Positions 57,671 to 64,000 of a DNA stretch of 64,000 nt are shown here, in pieces. The translations under genes were made by a program, and so were the position numbers. The DNA is from Chrysoporthe austroafricana. Lineage: Eukaryota > Ascomycota > Sordariomycetes > Diaporthales > Cryphonectriaceae. Below the pieces are notes generated by a model. That model was given only the letters and a program-made list of their open reading frames with translations. It had not been told where the DNA came from and made no database searches. The DNA lies in the NCBI GenBank assembly GCA_001051155.2, contig JYIP02000005.1, positions 3,844,001 through 3,908,000 of the forward strand, given 5' to 3'. Position 1 is the stretch's first letter, and every line of letters starts with the position of its first letter.

Positions 57671-58875
57671 TCAACCCCAGCGGCCGAACACAGCGGCGAG
57701 CAAGAAGAAGCTGAGAGGGCCGCAGAAGAGTGCGGTGTGGGGGGCGTCTGCATCAGATGTCAGCAAGTTGTGATTCCGGATGTCCGTACTGGGCAGGGCA
57801 CATACTTATCGCGGTCGCGCCGTTCGGCACGATCTTGCCCTCCGAGGTCATGTGCCAGCCGCTGGGGATCGACGACACCTCCACGGTCGAGGTTGCGGTT
57901 GCGCCCGCGATGCCGCTGGCGGGGAAGTCCGAGGTCCCCGTGGAGGAAGCGCCGCTGATGCTGGTGACGGTGGCCGCCTCGTCCGCGTTCGCGTTGATCT
58001 CGCCCCCGACGCTCTCGATGCTCTGCCAGAGGCCCGACTCGTTGCCGTACTTGTACTCGGTGCCCGTCGAGTAGTCCGTCACGACCAGCTTCTGCACCGT
58101 CATGGAGAACGGGCCGTCCGAGTAGTCGGTCTCGCCGCCGGCCCAGGAGATGGTGCCCGCGGCGTTGCTGGGGTCGCCGCCGGCCCACACGCCGAACTTG
58201 AGCTGCATGGGCGTCTGCGGGTAGTACCCGTCCGCGTCGGCGTACTCGAGCACGCGGACCTGCGACCCGGAGACGGACCAGATGATGCGGTCCGCGGACC
58301 AGTCGACGGTGTAGGTGATGAATTCGGCCTGGTTGTCTGGGGTGGTCACGGTGACCTCGGCGCCCGAGGCGCGCTCGCCCTTGCCGAAGTACATGGTCTG
58401 CATCTCCTCGTTCGCGACGCCCAGCATCTCCATGTCGATCTCGTCGAGGTCGTCGGACTGCAGGACCACGGAGCTGACGATGCCGGTGCCGTTGGCGCAC
58501 TTCATGGTGATCTCGACCTTGCCAAACATGATGTAGAAGACCGAGTTGAGCTGCGGCGCGTCGCCCTCCTCCGTGATGGTCATAGTGACGCCGTCAGAGC
58601 CGTAGGTCGGCGTGCCGCCGCTGGCCGTGAACGAGTTGACCTCGCCCTGCGTGAAGTCCACGTCGACCTCCATCCCCAGTGCCTCATCGGCCGAGCATGC
58701 TGCACACCTCCCGTCAGTTGCCATCCAGCCCAAAGATACGGCTCGCAGGGGGGGGGGCTCGGATGAGCGACTCACTCGTCTCGGTGGGATTGCAGGATGT
58801 GCTTGTCTGTGCCGCCGAGAAGCTGGCCAGGAGTATGGCCGTGCCCGCTGCCCATATTGACCTCGAGACTAGCAT
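57671..58875 (-). CDS. GH16 Crh-type chitin-glucan transglycosylase, GPI-anchored
   Basis: Cell-wall enzyme that joins chitin to beta-glucan (CRH1/UTR2 family). Exons are 58875-58776, 58699-57806 and 57747-57671, with introns 58700-58775 and 57748-57805, giving 356 aa. A signal peptide (MLVSRSIWAAGTAILLASFS) leads into TSTSCNPTET, and the first splice gives TTCSADEALGMEVDVDFTQG, typical of Crh N-termini. The catalytic GH16 motif DEIDMEML has both Glu residues (nucleophile and acid/base). Carbohydrate-groove residues follow in ITYTVDWSADRIIWSVSG and PMQLKFGVWAGGDP. A Ser/Thr-rich stalk follows, then the last exon adds a hydrophobic GPI-type end (LSFFLLAAVFGRWG). Without the last splice the protein would lose the anchor. 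No chitin-binding CBM18 is visible. Confidence 0.93.
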
Positions 58876-60283
58876 TGTCGGCCTGAGTCTGCAGAAGATA
58901 TGCCCTGGCACACAGGTCAGACCTGGCAGTCCAATGATCACGCGGGCTCTCGTCCTCCGTGTCGTGGGTTTCTGGTGTAGTGAAGCAGCACGATGTCGTG
59001 GCCAACACAACTCCAGCCTTCTGTGACAAGTGAACAGAGGGAAAGGACCTCGACTTATGATCCCGGTTCAACGTCTTGATGCAAGAATTAGGTGTGAGAT
59101 TTTAGACCCCGGGAAGCTGCATGACAGCCGTTGTTGTGTAATATAGCTGACGACGTGCGTTACCTGATATGCAGGGCGCGATCCAGAACTCGATCCTCCC
59201 AGCCACGGCCAGCCTCACGGAATCACACTTTTAGATGCAGCGTCATCACAATCTAGCCGAGACCCGACGCTGGTGGACCTGGCGATGACAGCAGGGCGAT
59301 GGGTCTCAACGCAGGGTCTCTCTCGTGGTGTTTTGATTGGCGTCGTGCCAAAAGGTGGTGGTTGGGGTTGAGGCTGGGCACACGCGCCCACTGCCAGGGT
59401 CCCGTACCCTGACTAACAGGTCTGCCAGAAGCCTCCTCGCGCATCTGTTAACGCGTCGGGCGGGTGGTACTATGGTGGGGCCCCCTCTGACGACCCGATT
59501 CTTCAACACTAACGACATCGGCCTACTAGTAGAATCAACACATATCCCCGCCGGCTCCCGCTTCCATCATCAGCAACAGGTTATTGGCACCCTGCACAGC
59601 GAAACAGGTTGCATGTGCATGGCATTGTGCTTGCTGGTGACATCAGACTCCCAGCTTCGACGTGACCTTGTGAACTTGGAACGCTCTTCACTTCAGGGTC
59701 CCGTTGGCCGGACGACCCCTCGGAGACGGCGAGTGTTCCTCGCACTGAGGCTCACGGCCCCGCCGTCTGCTCTGCATCTGGATCCTCACCATGTGGGCCC
59801 TCGTCAGACCTGCGACTGCTTCCCCCGGGTGCCCATGCCGAGTGCGGCTCAGACTCAGGGGGTTGCGACTGCTGATGGCTGGATACACTTCGCGGACCGG
59901 TTAAGTCGGTACAGGCATCCGGGGTACGCCATGATCGTTGGGCAGCTCAGAGATGTCAGCGGCCGCTGAGGCGTGCCTGTGCCTCTGCTCGATAACCAAA
60001 CCTAGCGCAGGGTGCAGCCAACACGCGGGTCCAAAGAGATTTGGCCTCGAGGAGGACAAGGCGCTATTACTCCGCTCACTGTGTTGCGAACCTAGGTGTG
60101 GCAAGAGAGTGTGGATGAAAGCTTAGTTTCTGGGCTTCGGGCCCGTGTTGCTTCTTGTCCTTTTCTCAGGATAGTCAACCCAGCAGTTCCCTGGGGAGTG
60201 GTTCGAGTGCTCACAGGCGCTCTTCTTATCCTCGTCTTCCCCCAAGGCTATTGCTGGCTCGCCGGGCTCACAGATGCAGGTGC
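58876..60283. other. Intergenic region upstream of the Crh-type gene
   Basis: Contains the promoter side of the Crh-type gene. A 210-aa plus-strand frame (59337-59969) has no motif and Arg/Ser/Leu-biased composition. From about 60082 onward the sequence belongs to retroelement remains. Confidence 0.5.
60082..60130 (-). repeat. LTR-terminus-like fragment A
   Basis: Plus-strand TGTTGCGAACCTAGGTGTGG and downstream AAGAGAGTGTGG match the ends of copies B-D. It lies on the 3' side of the gag remnant and is probably a remnant LTR end. Confidence 0.6.
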
Positions 60284-61002
60284 CTAATATCTACACTCGT
60301 CAACGAAGTCTTGCTTGACCTTGTCCAGCGTAATGGCCTCTGGGCTGAAGCGTATATAGGTTCTGATGCGAGCTGCCCAGTCAGGGTGCTGCTCTTGAGC
60401 GCCGTGCAGGAAGCTGGCGATGTACTCGGTCTCGTCAGCCTTCCTGCCCAGGTGCTGAAGATTCAGGCGGATGATAGTATAGTAAACTGGCTGATGTACT
60501 CAGCCGCCGTCTTGTATCTGCTAGTACGAAGGTTGCGAAGCTCGGTTAGGAGCTCGTCAACCCGTGCAGGCCCTGAGCCGAGACAGCGTTCTCTCAACCT
60601 GAGCCACTTAGCAGCTGGGTCGGCGATGTCGACTACCCAGGCCGCTGTCGTCTTCGTGAGAGATGCATCGATCATCGCGCTGACGGCGATTCTCTCGTCG
60701 ATCGCTTTGGACTCGACGTCTCGGTCAACCGGGGCCATGAGGGCCTCCTTCTGGGCCGCACTGAGCTGAGGATTCTCTTTGAGGGCTTTGAACAGCGGTT
60801 GTAGTATGCTGTATTTATGGTTGAGGACCAAGAGGCTCTTCATGGCCCATTCCCACTGAAACCAGTTGGCACGGCCCGTCAGGCGCTGGCTGCCTCTCAG
60901 ACGAGGGATCTTGATGGAGACATCGTTTGTCTTCTCGTCGCCGAGGTCGGACATGGCTGAGCTGGCAGAAGGTTTGGTGATGCCTTCGTTTCTAGGGCTC
61001 AA
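60284..61002 (-). pseudogene. Copia-type gag remnant, frameshifted
   Basis: Starts MSPRNEGITKPSASSAM at 61002. The first 175 residues are a clear Copia gag-polypeptide domain: SQRLTGRANWFQWEWAMKSL is the L-x-G-x-N-W-x-x-W motif seen in these gags, then KTTAAWVVDIADPAAKWLRL and TELRNLRTSRYKTAAEYISQ. At about 60470-60480 a short length change moves the frame. The next frame continues the same protein (IIRLNLQHLGRKADETEYIA, then SFLHGAQEQHPDWAARIRTY) and stops at 60284. No nucleocapsid knuckle or protease follows. I leave it as a broken coding relic. Confidence 0.82.
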
Positions 61003-61022
61003 TAGGCTCGAATAGCTGTACG

Positions 61023-61130
61023 TGTCGGGAATCTAGGTGTGGCGAAATAGAGTGTATGAAGCTTGATTGCCTGAATCTATCTATTGTACGGATAAGCGGT
61101 CTGTTTATATTGAGGCATCCAGGCTCTGCA
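61023..61130 (-). repeat. LTR-like fragment B (5' flank of gag)
   Basis: It abuts the gag start within 21 bp. It aligns with C and D through the shared strings TGAAGCTT, CTGAATCTATCT and AGCGGTCT. Its position next to gag suggests a 5' LTR end. Confidence 0.65.
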
Positions 61131-61956
61131 AGCCAGGGCCAGGTGTTGAATATTGACAAGGCTCCCAGGCACCCTCTCAGGCACCCAGGCGCTCCCAGAC
61201 CCCGTGACAGGCGTAACATCGTGGCTTCCTAAATAGGAAACGCTCGTGACTTTTGAAACGGTAGATTGATGCCCAGCGAACTTTATCGGCCGAAAGGAAA
61301 AGTAAACGGCCTTTCCAGAACCCTAGGGGGTTAGAGAGCCCTCTACATAGGGGCGGCTTTCTTCCCTTCCAGATAGGTCAGTTTTTAAAGCTTCAATACA
61401 CTCTTTTGCTCTTTACTAGGTTCGTTCTTTTCACACCAGGACCGATATTGCTGTAGCGAACCTGGTTGCCTTGATTCAGTAGCGATGAGGTCATCGCCAC
61501 CCTTGCCTTGCCACTTGTTGATCAGTAGACCAGCACGGTTCCTAGTGGGCCTGGGCCTGGCACGGCCTTATTAACAGCGGGATAGGCTTGGTGGGCCTTG
61601 GGTGGCTGCTACGGCTGGTCCAGTAATGTCGAGGAGGTTGAGTGCTTTTCCGGCTGAGCGAACTACTCTCTTGGTACTGAGAATGCTTTCAGCGTAGTCT
61701 AGCATAGATAGTCAGACCGGCTGTATAGGTTCGACCGGGGCTGGTCAAGCAGACGATGTGATATTTTGCGTGCGTTGATGTTTACAGCCAAATTTGGCTA
61801 GAAGGGTCATGTTTGTGAGTAAGCGGACTTAACGCAAGGCCAGGGTCGCGATCGTATATATTATGTTGTGAACCTATAGGGTAGGTAATTATGGAGCTTA
61901 TCGCTATAGCCGTTCGCTGTAGACCCATCTCAGCCGTGCCCCTGGGCCCTGCCAAT

Positions 61957-62070
61957 GCTGAGAACCTAGGTCTAGCAAACGAGTGCGGGTGAAGCTTGGT
62001 TCCTGAATCTATCTGTTGAACAGCCAGCGGTCTAATTATATAGAGGGCATTCAGACCCTGGATCTGGTTC
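61957..62070 (-). repeat. LTR-like fragment C
   Basis: It contains GAACCTAGGTCTAGCAAA, then GTGAAGCTTGGTTCCTGAAT, and AGCGGTCTAATTATA, in the same order as copies B and D. Confidence 0.65.
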
Positions 62071-62141
62071 TCTAGCACCTTGAAACAGTGGCTTATCGCC
62101 AGAACGCTTCTGTTGCGGATCAGCCTTGGTCGTGCCCATGA

Positions 62142-62260
62142 GTGTTGTAAACTCAGGTGTGACTAAAGAGTGTGTATTGAAGCTTTTTTGGCTAAATCTA
62201 TTTATCGAGAGGAGAGCGGTCTATTTACAACATTCTCGCCCTAGAATCCGGGGCCGATAT
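62142..62260 (-). repeat. LTR-like fragment D
   Basis: Diverged copy with TGTTGTAAACTCAGGTGTGA, then GAAGCTTTTTTGGCTAAATC, and AGCGGTCTATTTACA. It starts about 185 bp after copy C, and upstream strings (GCTTATCGC and GTGCCC) are also repeated, so C and D look like tandem duplicates. Confidence 0.6.
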
Positions 62261-63138
62261 CGCCCAGGCTAGCCTAATGGCCTAGTTGAGAAGAGTAGAG
62301 GTTATCGTGAGCTCCGGCTACCTCAGACGATAGGTGGGCTGATATAGGCGGATGGGTCTGGTGGGCCTTGTCAATAACATCGAGCCTTGTCGACAAGATG
62401 CACGGAAAAGCAGCGACGTCAACTTCACCATCGTGCCCATTTGATATCATTTCAAAAATCAGGCTCTGCAAACCTATGTTGGCTCCCTACTGAATATGTA
62501 CGTGGCAAGAGTGTGTTTGCGTGTGAATCGTGTCGAACCTACGCCGTATGTTATAGGGCATATCATATTTAATTACCACTGAAGATGGTCTTAGAAGGTG
62601 CTCTAAACACAACCGATTGAGTGAGCGTAATAATCGGATAGCCTCCTAGAAAGTCTAAATCATAGATAATAATGAACGGGCGTGTATGTGTTTGCGCGAC
62701 GTTTCGCTAAGTTTACTCTGGAGCCACATAGGCATCGTTCTTTACGCCACCTCTTCCTTGACTTTTCTTGCTTTGACTTCAGTGACTATCGAAGCGATAT
62801 TGCCATACATAAGGGATATCCGGGGGGTAGGAAACACGCAACAAGATTACGTATCAGATATACCGTCATGAAATCTCTGGATAGGCAGAAGCCTTAGTAG
62901 TCCGAGTCAGCTTCCAACGCCCAAATGAAGACCTTTTTCAATACAATTCAACTTATACTGTAACTATCTTTCCAAACTACTTTGTTCTGAAGAATATAGA
63001 AGGATTCCGAGGGGCTAAACAATTGGGCCTAGGAAGTATAATTGCTGCGCGCGTGCTCAAGCGGAAACACTACGAGAGAAGATTCCGTGCTATATAAGGT
63101 TCCATGTAGTGCGACCCCAACAAGCCAACGCTGGATGT
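62261..63138. other. AT-richer region next to retroelement debris
   Basis: No gene. The base composition is more AT-rich than the rest of the window. A possible fifth LTR-like fragment begins near 62465 (AACCTATGTTGG) with GTGGCAAGAGTGTGTTTGCG at 62502-62521, interrupted by extra bases. TpA-rich decay is compatible with repeat-induced mutation but was not measured. Confidence 0.45.
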
Positions 63139-63559
63139 TCACCGCAGAAGGGCGGTCTTCTCACCTACCGGGCGCTTCCTCCCGGTGGCGTTCCCCCTCC
63201 CCGCCGCCACCCACCGCATGAAAAGGTGTCCACACGGACTGGCGAACATGGCCAGGCAGAGAGCCCACGGCAGGTACGCCAGCACGATCATGTCAAGGCT
63301 GGCCCCGGCGATGCCACCAGCAATGATCGAGCTCGCGGTGCTGAAGGCGAAGAACAGCGACTGTCGTGGGTCGTCGAGCTGATGGCGGTATAGGAAGGAC
63401 GAGACACAGCCCCCCAGCACGAGACAGGAGGCGAACATCATCCCCGGCGAGAGGTGCCAGTGGACAGAGTCAAGCTGCGCCCCGCCTGGATTGTCCTCGG
63501 GGAGCCAGAGGAGCTGCTGCTGCCGGAAGTTCGCAGCTGACAGAAAGATCGGTCTGGCA
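63139..63559 (-). CDS. 3' part of a multi-pass membrane protein gene
   Basis: The last exon reads from an acceptor (CTAATATCCCAG at 63560-63571) to the stop at 63139-63141. It begins ARPIFLSAANFRQQQLLWLP, continues through NPGGAQLDSVHWHLSPGM, and then two or three hydrophobic passes: MMFASCLVLGGCVSSFLY, SLFFAFSTASSIIAGGIAGA, and DMIVLAYLPWALCLAMFASP. The tail is basic (RGNATGRKRPVGEKTALLR). Upstream exons were not resolved. A candidate start at 63704 (MALWKFPRGYRVN) could lie in the preceding exon, or the gene may continue beyond the right edge. I do not recognise the family. Confidence 0.55.
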
Positions 63560-64000
63560 CTGGGATATTAGAGGCAGACAGATATTTTTGGAACACCCGT
63601 GGTGGACAGACCGTTCTGATGCTATAACGTATAAAGTCGTCACAAACGAGCATCCAATGGCCGGAGTTAACTCGGTAGCCACGGGGAAACTTCCACAGGG
63701 CCATGGATCTCCAGGACGGCGGGCAGACTCCTCGGATCGAGCGAGTGTGGCCGACATTGAGAGTGTTCGAGCCTGGGAAGCGAGAATGGCGGCGATAATC
63801 AGGTGCTCGAGATACTACCCAATCCAATGTAATACCGATAAACAGGTATGTCCGCCTCCAGAACGTCAGCCTTCCGTCGTCTTTTTATAAAGAGGATTCT
63901 GGGCGTGTAAGATGTCATCTGGACGCCGACCGGTGTAGGAAAGCCTTCTCTGGGTTTCACTATGCCAATCAATCACGTACATAGCCGACGCCATTCCACA
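63560..64000. other. Right edge of the window
   Basis: Possible 5' exon and promoter of the membrane-protein gene. No other feature was supported. Confidence 0.4.

Larger units (their letters stand above)
60082..62260 (-). mobile_element. Decayed Ty1/Copia-type LTR retroelement debris
   Basis: A broken gag (60284-61002, minus) is flanked by related LTR-like fragments at 60082-60130, 61023-61130, 61957-62070 and 62142-62260. On the minus strand they share a terminus reading CACACCTAGGTTC and ending in CA, typical of LTR ends (TG..CA). No reverse transcriptase, integrase or protease frame remains in the window. The composite may be one deleted element plus solo or nested LTR pieces. Exact boundaries and target duplications could not be determined. 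Confidence 0.7.

Noticed and set aside
57780..58766. 328-aa plus-strand frame over the Crh-type gene
   Set aside because: Antisense to a GH16 gene with a clear catalytic motif.
59337..59969. 210-aa plus-strand frame upstream of the Crh-type gene
   Set aside because: No recognisable domain and Arg/Ser/Leu-biased chance composition.
1..64000. Secondary-metabolite cluster or CRISPR-like array
   Set aside because: No backbone synthase, tailoring enzymes or regularly spaced direct repeats were seen.

Overview
The window is nuclear DNA of a filamentous ascomycete (Pezizomycotina, most likely a Sordariomycete). Genes are GC-rich, monocistronic and on both strands. They are interrupted by short introns (about 41-142 bp) with GT..AG ends and CTNAC/CTAAY-like branch points. 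Many products are fungal or eukaryotic orthologues: Polo kinase, homeodomain factor, NAD kinase, exosome RRP46, PTPA, ELMO, U2AF small subunit, oxysterol-binding protein, tricalbin and a Crh-type GH16 enzyme. I rebuilt exon structures by eye from reading frame, splice signals and family motifs. No transcript data or database search was available.

Layout. 1-2.9 kb: Polo-like kinase missing its N-terminus (+). 4.1-6.3 kb: homeodomain protein (+). 7.6-9.6 kb: NAD kinase (-). 9.6-13.0 kb: no convincing gene. 13.0-15.7 kb: divergent pair RRP46 (-) and PTPA (+). 16.1-17.9 kb: secreted Ser/Thr-rich protein (-). 18.7-20.2 kb: Ser/Pro-rich protein of unknown function (-). 20.3-28.7 kb: gene-poor, with a small membrane protein, cytidine deaminase and a mitochondrial-type RRM protein, all (-). 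28.8-33.1 kb: ELMO and a GRF zinc-finger protein (+). 33.7-37.0 kb: large conserved unknown protein (-). 40.2-43.5 kb: Kes1-type lipid transfer protein (+) and U2AF small subunit (-), convergent. 45.5-50.2 kb: tricalbin (+). 51.2-54.1 kb: APH-like kinase and C2H2 protein (-). 55.4-57.0 kb: nucleic-acid-deaminase-fold protein (+). 57.7-58.9 kb: Crh-type GH16 (-). 60-62.3 kb: decayed Copia-type retroelement with several LTR-like copies. 63.1-63.6 kb: 3' part of a membrane-protein gene (-).

Most of the window is an ordinary housekeeping neighbourhood with no operon or biosynthetic cluster. Shared themes are incidental: ELMO signalling to actin, and ER-contact lipid transport by the Kes1-type protein and tricalbin. 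The right-hand 12 kb is more accessory. It holds a diverged APH-like kinase, a zinc-finger gene with an in-frame stop, an OTT_1508-like deaminase and retroelement debris. The deaminase is the best candidate for poorly described biology. I found no rRNA, tRNA or CRISPR.
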